64,000 bases of DNA, taken from JAGOEF01 sp964511665. Lineage in GTDB: Bacteria; Bacteroidota; Bacteroidia; Bacteroidales; ML635J-15. The position numbers were made by a program, and so were the translations under genes. The stretch's first letter is position 1, and every line of letters starts with the position of its first letter. The notes beneath the pieces are model-generated. The model worked only from the letters and a program-made list of their open reading frames with translations, was not told the DNA's origin and ran no database searches. Below are positions 28,276 through 37,178 of the stretch, one piece after another. The stretch spans positions 54,885-118,884 of the forward strand of contig CAZEHA010000003.1 in the NCBI GenBank assembly GCA_964511665.1, given 5' to 3'.

Positions 28276-28980
28276 ATGAAATGTATTATTATTGACGACG
28301 ACCCCACTTCACGCCAACTAATTGAATCGTACATAGAACGCACCGGAACTCTCAGTCTATCGGAGTCGTTCGATAATGCCGTTAATGCATTGCAAAAATT
28401 GAAAGCAAACGAGCATATCGATTTGTTGTTTCTTGATATCATGATGCCTCAAATGACAGGTATGCAATTACTAAAAGTGCTAAAAGGCAATCAGCAGGTT
28501 ATTGTAATTTCAGGAAAAAAAGAATTTGCCCTCGAAACATTTAATTACGATGTTACCGATTATCTGCTGAAGCCCATTACTTACGAACGCTTTTTTAAAG
28601 CTGTTGAAAAGGCATATGAAAGGCATTACGAACAACATGTTGCACACAACCGAGAAGGATTTCTGGTAAAAACCGGTTTATCATTCAGAAAAGTTTCTTA
28701 CTCCGAAATTCATTGTATCGAAAACACCAACAATAATGTATTGCTATGGTCGGGTTGCGAATCGATTAAAATACTCGACAATTTTGATGATATTGCTCAA
28801 CTTGTACCTAAAAAACATTTTTGCCGTCCACATCAGGATTTCATCGTAAATCTGTTGAAATTAAATCATATTGAAGATAATTGTATTGTTTTCGACATGA
28901 ATGCTTCGCCCAAAATCATACCTTTGACGCTGATAGATAAACAAAGCTTAATCGACTTAATCGAGAAAGCAAAAAGCTAA
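28276..28980 (+). CDS. LytTR-type response regulator
   Basis: 234 residues from ATG 28276; the reading frame is open further upstream to a GTG at 28189, but the receiver domain starts at MKCIIIDDD. Receiver domain with phospho-acceptor D54 (LFLDIMMPQ) and the K of DYLLKPI; C-terminal LytTR DNA-binding domain (about 135-230) with VSYSEIHCIEN and FCRPHQDFIVNL. Such regulators usually pair with a LytS-like or HisKA_7TM kinase, which is not adjacent here. The next gene follows after 9 bp. Confidence 0.88.
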   Translation: MKCIIIDDDPTSRQLIESYIERTGTLSLSESFDNAVNALQKLKANEHIDLLFLDIMMPQMTGMQLLKVLKGNQQVIVISGKKEFALETFNYDVTDYLLKPITYERFFKAVEKAYERHYEQHVAHNREGFLVKTGLSFRKVSYSEIHCIENTNNNVLLWSGCESIKILDNFDDIAQLVPKKHFCRPHQDFIVNLLKLNHIEDNCIVFDMNASPKIIPLTLIDKQSLIDLIEKAKS

Positions 28981-28989
28981 GAACAGGCT

Positions 28990-30177
28990 ATGATTTCGAA
29001 TCGCGAACTTTTTTTACGCAATATGGGGCAAACATCGGCCATGCCATATATGCTCGAAATTGTCTCGGCATCGGGAATATATCTTACCGATGTGTCGGGA
29101 AAACAATATATCGATCTTATTTCGGGAGTTTCGGTGAGCAATCTGGGGCACAATAATAGCGTGATTATTGAAGCCATTACGCAGCAATTGCATCAACATA
29201 TGCATCTGATGGTTTACGGAGAGTTCATTGTAAATACCCAAACCTTATTGGCCGAAAAACTATGTTCGTTGCTGCCTGAAGATCTCAATAGCGTGTATTA
29301 TGTAAATTCGGGAAGTGAGGCGATTGAAGCTGCGTTAAAACTTGCCAAACGGCACACAGGGCGTAGTGGTGTTATCAGCTTTCGAAATGCTTATCACGGA
29401 AGCAGTGCAGGGGCACTGAGCATTTGTGGAAACGAAGACTTTAAAAACTCTTTCAGGCCATTGGTTCCCGATATTCATATTGCAGCAATTAACACAACCG
29501 GAACTCTCAACTATATCGACCATAATACTGCCTGTGTTGTAATAGAGCCGGTTCAGGCAGAAGCTGGTGTTTTCGAAATCGAAGCCCAATTTATGCATAA
29601 GCTGCGCGAACAGTGTACCCGAAACCAATGCCTGCTAATATTCGACGAAATACAAACCGGATTTGGACGCACCGGCTCATTGTTTGCCTTTGAGCATTAT
29701 AATATTGTTCCCGACGTGCTGTGCTTAGCCAAAGCCTTTGGAGGTGGGATGCCTCTGGGTGGGATAGTTACAAATAAAACAGTTATGGATTGTTTTATGG
29801 ACAATCCCCCATTGGGTCATATCACTACTTTTGGAGGTCATCCGGTAAGCTGCGCCGCTGCCTTGGCATCGCTCGAAATATTATCGACATCGAAATTATA
29901 CCTGTCGGTATATGGTAAAGAGCAGCTTTTCAGGAAGCTTCTGAAACATCGGCTAATTAAAGAAATCAGAGGGAAGGGCCTTTTGCTGGCTGTTGATATT
30001 GGAAGTGGCGATCGGGTAAATGCATTCATCAGAAAAGCACTAAACAATGGTATTATCAGCGATGGATTTATTTTTTACGACAGTGCCTTTAGAATTGCTC
30101 CTCCATTAAATATCAGCCCCGAAGAAATAGAAAAAGCCTGCCGGCTCATTTTGCTTACTCTCGATGAAATTGCATAA
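28990..30177 (+). CDS. Class III aminotransferase (acetylornithine/aspartate aminotransferase family)
   Basis: 395 residues. PLP-dependent fold type I enzyme with the pyridoxal lysine K248 (CLAKAFGGGMPLGG), the PLP-ring aspartate D219 (LLIFDEIQTGFGRTG), NSGSEAIEAALKLAKRHTGR and the HITTFGGHPVSC segment. Members move an amino group from ornithine, acetylornithine, GABA or related omega-amines to a keto acid; the exact substrate is not readable. No arginine-biosynthesis genes are nearby, so argD is not assigned. Probably cotranscribed with the LytTR regulator (9-bp gap). Confidence 0.85.
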   Translation: MISNRELFLRNMGQTSAMPYMLEIVSASGIYLTDVSGKQYIDLISGVSVSNLGHNNSVIIEAITQQLHQHMHLMVYGEFIVNTQTLLAEKLCSLLPEDLNSVYYVNSGSEAIEAALKLAKRHTGRSGVISFRNAYHGSSAGALSICGNEDFKNSFRPLVPDIHIAAINTTGTLNYIDHNTACVVIEPVQAEAGVFEIEAQFMHKLREQCTRNQCLLIFDEIQTGFGRTGSLFAFEHYNIVPDVLCLAKAFGGGMPLGGIVTNKTVMDCFMDNPPLGHITTFGGHPVSCAAALASLEILSTSKLYLSVYGKEQLFRKLLKHRLIKEIRGKGLLLAVDIGSGDRVNAFIRKALNNGIISDGFIFYDSAFRIAPPLNISPEEIEKACRLILLTLDEIA

Positions 30178-30223
30178 GATGTCTAAATCGTCGATATTGA
30201 ATGGTATTGGCTTGGGTTTTTAC

Positions 30224-30231
30224 TACATTTG
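30224..30231 (+). promoter_or_regulatory. Putative -7 element of the DUF58 gene
   Basis: TACATTTG is a full match to TAnnTTTG. It overlaps a possible TTG start at 30229, so translation more likely begins at the GTG at 30247. The -33 box is not clear (TTG elements are spaced 14 or 24 bp). Confidence 0.45.
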
Positions 30232-30246
30232 CATAATTGTTTTACG

Positions 30247-31167
30247 GTGAAGAATTTAAAAGACATAGAGCATTTCAGGGAATTCGATAATTTAGATCTC
30301 ATTGCCCGTCAGGTTGTAGAAGGGTTTATTACAGGTCTTCATAAAAGTCCTTTTCATGGTTTTTCGGTTGAATTTGCCGAACACCGTTTATACAACACCG
30401 GTGAATCGACAAAGCACATAGATTGGAAGTTGTTTGCGCGCACCGAGAAACTGTTTGTAAAGCGATTCGAAGAAGAAACCAATTTACGGGGTCAGATTAT
30501 TATTGATGTGTCGTCGTCGATGCTTTTCCCCTATAACTCTAAACATCGAAACAAGCTGGCATATTCGGTGTATTGTGCTGCAGCATTAGTTTATTTGCTT
30601 CGCAGGCAACGCGATGCAGTAGGCCTGAGTTTGTTTCGCGACGAAATCAGTTTTCATTCGCAGGCAAGGCTTTCGCAAGTGCACATACAGTTACTGTATA
30701 ACGAATTAAGAAAACTATTAATTTCGGAAAACACTTCGCTAAAAAAAACCACCGATGTAGCACATTGCCTGCATCAATTGGCCGAAACCATACACAAACG
30801 ATCGCTTGTAATAATTTTTAGCGATATGTTTGCTTCTCACGACCCCGAAATACTGTTTCCGGCGTTACAACATTTGCGCTACTCACAACACGAGGTTCTT
30901 TTGTTTCATGTTACCGATAAAAAAATGGAGCAGGAATTTGCATTTGAAAACAGACCCTATAAATTTATTGATTTGGAAACAGGTGTTCAACTAAAGTTGA
31001 ATCCAAACGAAGTGAGAGATATTTATGTGCAACGCATGGGTAATTTTATCGAAGAACTTAAGCTAAAGTGTGGTCAATACAGCATTGAATTTGTTGAAGC
31101 CGATATAAGCAATGATTTCGCAGATGTACTTACTGCATACCTTTTAAAACGCAAAAGGTATTTTTAA
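30247..31167 (+). CDS. DUF58 protein with a von Willebrand factor A-type domain
   Basis: About 306 residues from GTG 30247 (a TTG at 30229 is possible but lies in the promoter). The DUF58 hallmark GFSVEFAEHRLYNTGESTKHIDWKL is split over residues 40-70; then a vWA-like domain with the MIDAS-type sequence IIIDVSSSM. DUF58 proteins often act with MoxR AAA+ ATPases in metal or cofactor insertion and envelope functions, but no MoxR gene is visible here. No membrane helix. Confidence 0.82.
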   Translation: MKNLKDIEHFREFDNLDLIARQVVEGFITGLHKSPFHGFSVEFAEHRLYNTGESTKHIDWKLFARTEKLFVKRFEEETNLRGQIIIDVSSSMLFPYNSKHRNKLAYSVYCAAALVYLLRRQRDAVGLSLFRDEISFHSQARLSQVHIQLLYNELRKLLISENTSLKKTTDVAHCLHQLAETIHKRSLVIIFSDMFASHDPEILFPALQHLRYSQHEVLLFHVTDKKMEQEFAFENRPYKFIDLETGVQLKLNPNEVRDIYVQRMGNFIEELKLKCGQYSIEFVEADISNDFADVLTAYLLKRKRYF

Positions 31168-31257
31168 GCTACTGGTCTGTATAATAAATTTCTTTAATAA
31201 GTTTGCATTTCACGCATCTATTTTCTATATTTATGCACTAACCCAAGCAAGCTGTGT

Positions 31258-33987
31258 ATGAAACGAAAATTCAACGATGACGTAAAACGAAAGCATATGC
31301 TGAATATTACGCTGAAATCGATTGGCGATGCAGTGATTTGCACCGATGAAACCGGCACAATTAATTTCATGAATCCGATAGCCGAAAAACTTACGGGCTA
31401 CACATTGGAAGAATCTTTGGGCAGGCATATATCAGAATGCTTTCATATAATAAATGTATTTACACGCGAAAAAGTCAACAACCCTGTATTAAAGGTTATC
31501 GAAAGCGGGAATATTGTAGGTCTGGCCAATCACACACTGCTAATTTCGAAAACAGGCGACGAATATCATATTTCCGATTCGGGAGCTCCTATTATTTCGC
31601 CCAATGGCGAATTGCTGGGTGTTGTTTTGGTATTTAGAGATGTTACCGACCAATACCATGCCGAAGAACGATTGCTCGAAAGTGAGCGCCGTTTCAGAAG
31701 TTTATTCGAAAATATGAAAGAAGGCGTTGCCTTGCACGAACTTATTTTAGATGCAAGCGGAAAGCCCATAAACTATTGTTTGATTGACACCAATCCGGCT
31801 TATCAACTGCACACCGGCATTCATCTTCCTCATGGGGAGCGCAGGTATGCCAACGAAATGTACAATACCGACACACCCCCCTATCTTGATGAATTTGCTA
31901 AGGTGGCAATTACCGGAGAAACATTTGTTTTCGACACATACTTTGAACCACTTGGCCGACATTTTCATGTGTCGGTGATTTCTACCCGTAAAAACACCTT
32001 TGCCACGATATTTGAGGATATCACCGAGCGCATAAAAATGTTGAATGCGCTGCAGGAAAGCGAGCAACGATTCCGCAAAATTTTTGAAGACTCGGCCGAT
32101 GCCATTGTGCTGATTAAGAAAGGTATGATAGTGGATTGCAACAAAGCTGCACTTAAACTATTAAAGTTCAAAACAAAGAAATCGTTGGTTGGCAAAACAC
32201 CCCAGGTAATCTCTCCCGAGTTTCAGAACAATGGAATTGAAAGCAATGTAAAAGCAATAGAGATGATGAATATTGCGTATGAGCATGGCAAAAACCGTTT
32301 CGAATGGACACATATGTGTTCTGACAATAGCCTTGTTGAATGCGAAATAATGCTAACCTCGATGCGAGGCGAAGGCGAAAGCATGCTGCATGCCGTAATG
32401 CGCGACATAACACTACGGAACCAAGCTTTGCGAAGACTTACCGAAAGTGAAGAAAAATTCAGAACACTTTTCGAAACCATGGTTCAGGGAGTTATTTACT
32501 ACACTCCCGATGGCGTAATGATTTCGGCAAATTCAGCAGCCGAAAAGATTTTTGAAACCAACAAGCTGTTGAATTATAAAAATGCACTTGAATTCAGAAA
32601 ATGGCAGCTTATCGATTTAGAAGGCAAATTGATTGCATCTGACGAGCAGCCCGAAAAGCATATACTGCAAAGCCGACAGGAATTAAGAAACATAAAAATT
32701 GGAATAAAAAGCGATAGTATTGCGATGCATAAATGGTTGAATATTAACGTAATTCCCGTTTTTGATAAAACAACAGACTCCATTATTAACATATATGTAA
32801 CCTTCGAAGACATTACCGAACTCATCGAGATAGAAAAGGCTCTTACCGTTGCCAAAACAAAAGCCGAGCAGAGCGATAAACTAAAAACAGCATTTTTAGC
32901 CAACTTAAGTCACGAAATAAGAACTCCTATGAACGCTATCATGGGGTTTTCGGAACTGCTGATGGGCCAAACCCTTCATGAAAGCAGCAGGAAATACTAT
33001 GCTGAGATAATTAATAACTCGAGCCGTAATCTGCTTCGGATAATCGATGATTTACTCGATATCTCGAAAATAGAGTCCGGACAATTGAATCTGGACATAT
33101 CTCCGGTTGACATCAATCACCTGCTAGAAAAAACCTATTCGGTATTTAATCAGATATTGCTCACCCGAAAACACAAAGATTTGGAGTTAAAAATGGTAAG
33201 TGCGCAACAAGAACTAATTGCCATGGCAGATGAAACACGACTTCAGCAAATACTGAATAACCTCATCGAAAATGCAATCAAGTTTACCGAAGCAGGAAGC
33301 ATAGAATTTGGGTGTTTGCTCGAGAATGGCCTTCTTCATTTTTGGGTTTCCGACACAGGAATTGGTATTGCGCCCGAATCGCAGCATAAAGTATTTGAAC
33401 GCTTTTGGCAAGCCGACGACAGCAGGGTAAAGTCGAAGGGCGGAACCGGTCTGGGATTATCGATTTGCCTACGCCTGGTTGAAATAATGGGTGGAAGCAT
33501 GGGCTTTGTATCAGCCGAAGCAAAGGGCAGTCGCTTTTATTTCAGCATTCCATATAATGAGGCAATTATCACCAACACAAAAAACAAAACGATAGAATCA
33601 AGTAATAAAAAACATTCTATTCTAAAACTATTAGTAGTAGAAGACGATTTAATCAACGTACAATATCTCAAAGAAATACTTTCGAGATATAAAACATGTG
33701 AATTCGAGTTTGCCTACGATGGCATCGAGGCCATTGAAAAATGCAGAAACAACAACTATCACATCATGCTACTCGACATACAGCTACCGGGAATGAATGG
33801 TTTTGAAGTTGCCCGTAAGATTAGAGAATTCAACAAAAAAATTACGATTATTGCCCAAACCGCATTTGCTATGGCCGAAGACAAAACCAAGTGCATCGCC
33901 GCAGGCTGCAACAATTACATATCGAAACCGATAAACTATCTCGAATTATTCAGTATGCTCGATAGTTATAACACCGGCAGCCAATAA
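31258..33987 (+). CDS. Cytoplasmic hybrid histidine kinase with four PAS domains
   Basis: 909 residues with no membrane segment. Order: four PAS domains (about 15-130, 142-262, 268-385, 395-520), HisKA with the phospho-accepting H552 (LSHEIRTPMN), HATPase_c (about 655-770; GTGLGLSICLRL), and a C-terminal receiver domain with D840 (LLDIQLPG). No output domain, so the phosphate must pass to a separate Hpt or regulator. The first PAS reads DAVICTDETGTINFMNP. Probably senses an internal signal such as redox state or a small ligand; no chromophore cysteine motif can be pinned down by eye. Followed by a similar kinase. Confidence 0.92.
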   Translation: MKRKFNDDVKRKHMLNITLKSIGDAVICTDETGTINFMNPIAEKLTGYTLEESLGRHISECFHIINVFTREKVNNPVLKVIESGNIVGLANHTLLISKTGDEYHISDSGAPIISPNGELLGVVLVFRDVTDQYHAEERLLESERRFRSLFENMKEGVALHELILDASGKPINYCLIDTNPAYQLHTGIHLPHGERRYANEMYNTDTPPYLDEFAKVAITGETFVFDTYFEPLGRHFHVSVISTRKNTFATIFEDITERIKMLNALQESEQRFRKIFEDSADAIVLIKKGMIVDCNKAALKLLKFKTKKSLVGKTPQVISPEFQNNGIESNVKAIEMMNIAYEHGKNRFEWTHMCSDNSLVECEIMLTSMRGEGESMLHAVMRDITLRNQALRRLTESEEKFRTLFETMVQGVIYYTPDGVMISANSAAEKIFETNKLLNYKNALEFRKWQLIDLEGKLIASDEQPEKHILQSRQELRNIKIGIKSDSIAMHKWLNINVIPVFDKTTDSIINIYVTFEDITELIEIEKALTVAKTKAEQSDKLKTAFLANLSHEIRTPMNAIMGFSELLMGQTLHESSRKYYAEIINNSSRNLLRIIDDLLDISKIESGQLNLDISPVDINHLLEKTYSVFNQILLTRKHKDLELKMVSAQQELIAMADETRLQQILNNLIENAIKFTEAGSIEFGCLLENGLLHFWVSDTGIGIAPESQHKVFERFWQADDSRVKSKGGTGLGLSICLRLVEIMGGSMGFVSAEAKGSRFYFSIPYNEAIITNTKNKTIESSNKKHSILKLLVVEDDLINVQYLKEILSRYKTCEFEFAYDGIEAIEKCRNNNYHIMLLDIQLPGMNGFEVARKIREFNKKITIIAQTAFAMAEDKTKCIAAGCNNYISKPINYLELFSMLDSYNTGSQ

Positions 33988-34000
33988 GTCTAACTAATTA

Positions 34001-34019
34001 ACGAGCCGTAATTGCTCGT
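34001..34019. other. Small inverted repeat between the two kinase genes
   Basis: ACGAGC and GCTCGT (34001-34006 and 34014-34019) form a 6-bp stem with a 7-nt loop, 14 bp after the first kinase. There is no immediate T-run after it, so it may be an operator, an RNA stem or a weak terminator. Confidence 0.3.
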
Positions 34020-34062
34020 AAAAGCATGTTTTTATTGTTTAAACTTTTTGAATTTGAAACCT

Positions 34063-37000
34063 ATGGAAAGCTTTTTTAATCTGTTATTTCAGGAATCGCA
34101 AGTGGGAATGATTATGGGGAACGCATTTTGTCGGGGATCAAAAAAGACATACCATATTGCTGATGCAAACCCTGCAATGCTGCATATCATGGATACCCGG
34201 GCAGATGTATTGAAAAACAAGGACTTAACAAAAGTTATCGAAAAACTACCCAATCAAGCAGCAGAATTTCTGCTAATTGTAAAAAACCAACTTGACAAAA
34301 GTTTCAACAGCAACAGTATAACATTTAAAAGTTTGCAAAACCGCTGGTATCACCTGCTTATTCACGTAAACAACGACTATCACTTTCTTTGCACCTTCTA
34401 CGATATCACCAGCGAGAAACAAGTTGTTGAAGAATCGGAGAATTTTGTGAGATTAATTCCCGACATGCTGTGCTGCCTCGACGAGAATGGTTATTTTCTA
34501 AGAACCAACGATCTTTGGGAACAAACCACCGGATTACACAAAGACGCTTTTATTGGGCGAAGTTTTTTCGAATTTGTACACCCCGACGAATTTCATGATA
34601 GTTATATAAAATGGAACGAAATAAAAGATAAATCGGCATTCAACACTTTTACCAACCGATATAAATGTAAAAACGGACTGTATCGCTATTTTGAATGGAG
34701 AACCTACTTTCACGACAATAAATACTATGCAGCGGCTCGCGATATAACCCGCAGAATAGAAAAGAACCAGCGCCTCGAAAACCTTGCATCTTTTTCGGAA
34801 GAGTTATTAGAGATGACATCAGACAACTACGATTTCGACAAGATTTTGAACAACCTCATGGTGCTTACACCAGCGCGATATTGCGCTATCAACCTGTTCG
34901 ACCCTACAAAAAACACCTACACCACTGTTGCCATAAAAGGAGACATAAAGGGCATTGAGCGTATTCAAAAACTATTGGGGTTTAAATTGCTTGAACGCAG
35001 CTGGAAATACAATCCAATGCAGGAGAACTATTTTTCGTCGGGAGCATTTCACATTTTAAAGTCATTTAACGAATTTCCCGATTTCATCATTCCACGGGCA
35101 ATACGCGCTACATTATCGAAAGCCTTCCCCGTTGGTAATATTGGAATATTCAAAATTAAAACCGATAGCGAAATTATAGGCTACATCGTATTGTTTACAA
35201 AAAAAGGAGAAGAAATTAGTTTAAGCAAAGACCTCGACATATACATCAGGCAAATCGGCATGTTGTTTTCAAGAATCAGAACCGAAGATGCATTACGACA
35301 AAGTCGCCAACAACTCCGACAGATTATCGATCTGGTTCCTCATTTCATTTTTGCCAAAGACATTAATGGCAGGTTTATTCTGGCAAATAAATCGATTGCA
35401 GAGACCTACGGAACCACCACCGAAGAAATCATTGGCAAAACAGACGATAATTTCAACAACAATAATGAAGAAAACGAACACTTCAGAAAAATTGATAGAG
35501 AAGTAATAATAAGTGGCAAGCCTAAATTTATTGAAGCTGAACCGGTTACCGGTGCAAACAACACTACAAAAATAGTTCAAACCATAAAAATTCCATTCAT
35601 CGAAGCTCAAGAAAACATTAAAGCTGTATTGGGAGTATCAACCGACATCACCGAAAGGGTGAAAGCACAAATAAAATTAGAAACCAGCGAGATGCGTTAC
35701 CGAACACTGGTGGAATTTGCAGCCGATACTATTTTACTCGGAATTACCGATGGCACAATTACACAGGCAAACGATCAGGCTGAAAAACTTACAGGGTACA
35801 CAAAAGATGAACTCACCAAGCTTCGTATCGAAAATTTGTTTACTGCCGACGCCCTTAACAGAACACCTATGCGTTACGATTTAATATCTCAAGGACAAAC
35901 GGTACGAAACGAAAGGATTATTCGGAGAAAAGACGGAAAAAAGATTGCCATCGAAATGAATACCCGCATGATGCCCGATAACACTATTCAAACCATTATG
36001 CGCGACATTGAAGAAACCAAACGTATTCAAAAAGAACTAACCCTTGCCAAAGAAAAAGCCGAGGAAAACGACAGGCTAAAGTCTGCTTTTCTTTCGAACA
36101 TGAGCCACGAAATACGCACACCCATGAATGCAATTGTGGGTTTTTCGGGATTACTGGCCGACGACAATCTGAGTGCCGAAAAAAAACAGTATTATATCGA
36201 TATTATCGAGAACAACTGTAACAATCTGTTGCGGATTATCGACGATGTACTCGATATTTCGAAAATAGAATCGGGACAACTTGAGATTATAAAAACTTCG
36301 TGTAATCTCCACGAAGTTATCGAACGGATAAAAGATATCATTACCGAAACCCATGAGAAAGTAAAAAATGGTATAGAACTCCGATTTAATTTACCCGACC
36401 ACCAACTCGAAATAGTTACCGATGAAACACGACTCATGCAGGTACTGGTGAACCTGAGCACAAACGCAATGAATTTTACGCAGGAGGGATATGTTGAAAT
36501 TGGGGTAACTCGTAGCGACAAAGAAGTTCTGTTTTTTGTAAAAGACACAGGAATTGGTATTGCTCCTGAACTTCACGAAAAAGTTTTCGAACGTTTTTAT
36601 AGAACCGGACACATAAAAACAGGCCGCCACGGAGGTACAGGCCTTGGTCTCACAATTTGTCGCAGTCTTATCGAAATGATGGGAGGTAAAATATGGCTTA
36701 AATCGAAGCCGGGACAGGGAACACAGGTTTACTTCACCTTACCTTATGTGAAGGCCGCCATTTCTGATAGCACAACAAATACAATGACATCGCCGAAGAC
36801 AGACTTCGCCAATTATTCGATACTTGTGGTAGAAGACGACGAAAACAGTCTCGAATACCTGCTTACATTACTGAAGTACTACGGGTTTAAAAGAGTAGTT
36901 GCTGCCATCGACGGACATTCGGCTGTAGAAAAAGCATTATCTGAAAGTTTCGATGTAATATTAATGGATATTCAGCTACCCGACATTAGTGGTTTGGAAG

Positions 37001-37173
37001 CTACACAGCTGATAAAGCAAACAAAACCCGAGTCGATGATTATTGCACAAACTGCGTTTGCCATGCAGAACGATAAGGCCAGATGTCTTAGGGCCGGTTG
37101 CAACGGTTACATAACCAAACCCGTGAAACCCGAAGAATTAATGGTAACACTTTCGCATTCTTTGCGAAAATAA
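34063..37173 (+). CDS. Cytoplasmic hybrid histidine kinase with PAS and GAF domains
   Basis: About 1036 residues from ATG 34063 (the frame is open from a TTG at 34012). No membrane segment. Order: PAS-like (about 5-120), PAS (125-240), GAF (255-405), PAS (415-535), PAS (545-660), HisKA with H682 (MSHEIRTPMNAIVGFS), HATPase_c with GGTGLGLTICRSL, and a receiver domain with D969 (LMDIQLPDISG). The kinase core is closely similar to that of the preceding gene (shared NNLLRIIDDVLDISKIESG-type segment), so the two probably arose by duplication, but the sensor half differs. Ends 5 bp from the convergent ABC-F gene. Confidence 0.92.
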   Translation: MESFFNLLFQESQVGMIMGNAFCRGSKKTYHIADANPAMLHIMDTRADVLKNKDLTKVIEKLPNQAAEFLLIVKNQLDKSFNSNSITFKSLQNRWYHLLIHVNNDYHFLCTFYDITSEKQVVEESENFVRLIPDMLCCLDENGYFLRTNDLWEQTTGLHKDAFIGRSFFEFVHPDEFHDSYIKWNEIKDKSAFNTFTNRYKCKNGLYRYFEWRTYFHDNKYYAAARDITRRIEKNQRLENLASFSEELLEMTSDNYDFDKILNNLMVLTPARYCAINLFDPTKNTYTTVAIKGDIKGIERIQKLLGFKLLERSWKYNPMQENYFSSGAFHILKSFNEFPDFIIPRAIRATLSKAFPVGNIGIFKIKTDSEIIGYIVLFTKKGEEISLSKDLDIYIRQIGMLFSRIRTEDALRQSRQQLRQIIDLVPHFIFAKDINGRFILANKSIAETYGTTTEEIIGKTDDNFNNNNEENEHFRKIDREVIISGKPKFIEAEPVTGANNTTKIVQTIKIPFIEAQENIKAVLGVSTDITERVKAQIKLETSEMRYRTLVEFAADTILLGITDGTITQANDQAEKLTGYTKDELTKLRIENLFTADALNRTPMRYDLISQGQTVRNERIIRRKDGKKIAIEMNTRMMPDNTIQTIMRDIEETKRIQKELTLAKEKAEENDRLKSAFLSNMSHEIRTPMNAIVGFSGLLADDNLSAEKKQYYIDIIENNCNNLLRIIDDVLDISKIESGQLEIIKTSCNLHEVIERIKDIITETHEKVKNGIELRFNLPDHQLEIVTDETRLMQVLVNLSTNAMNFTQEGYVEIGVTRSDKEVLFFVKDTGIGIAPELHEKVFERFYRTGHIKTGRHGGTGLGLTICRSLIEMMGGKIWLKSKPGQGTQVYFTLPYVKAAISDSTTNTMTSPKTDFANYSILVVEDDENSLEYLLTLLKYYGFKRVVAAIDGHSAVEKALSESFDVILMDIQLPDISGLEATQLIKQTKPESMIIAQTAFAMQNDKARCLRAGCNGYITKPVKPEELMVTLSHSLRK

Positions 37174-37178
37174 AAGCC

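Noticed and set aside
28990..30177. argD assignment for the aminotransferase
   Set aside because: Class III family motifs do not fix the substrate and no arginine genes are adjacent.
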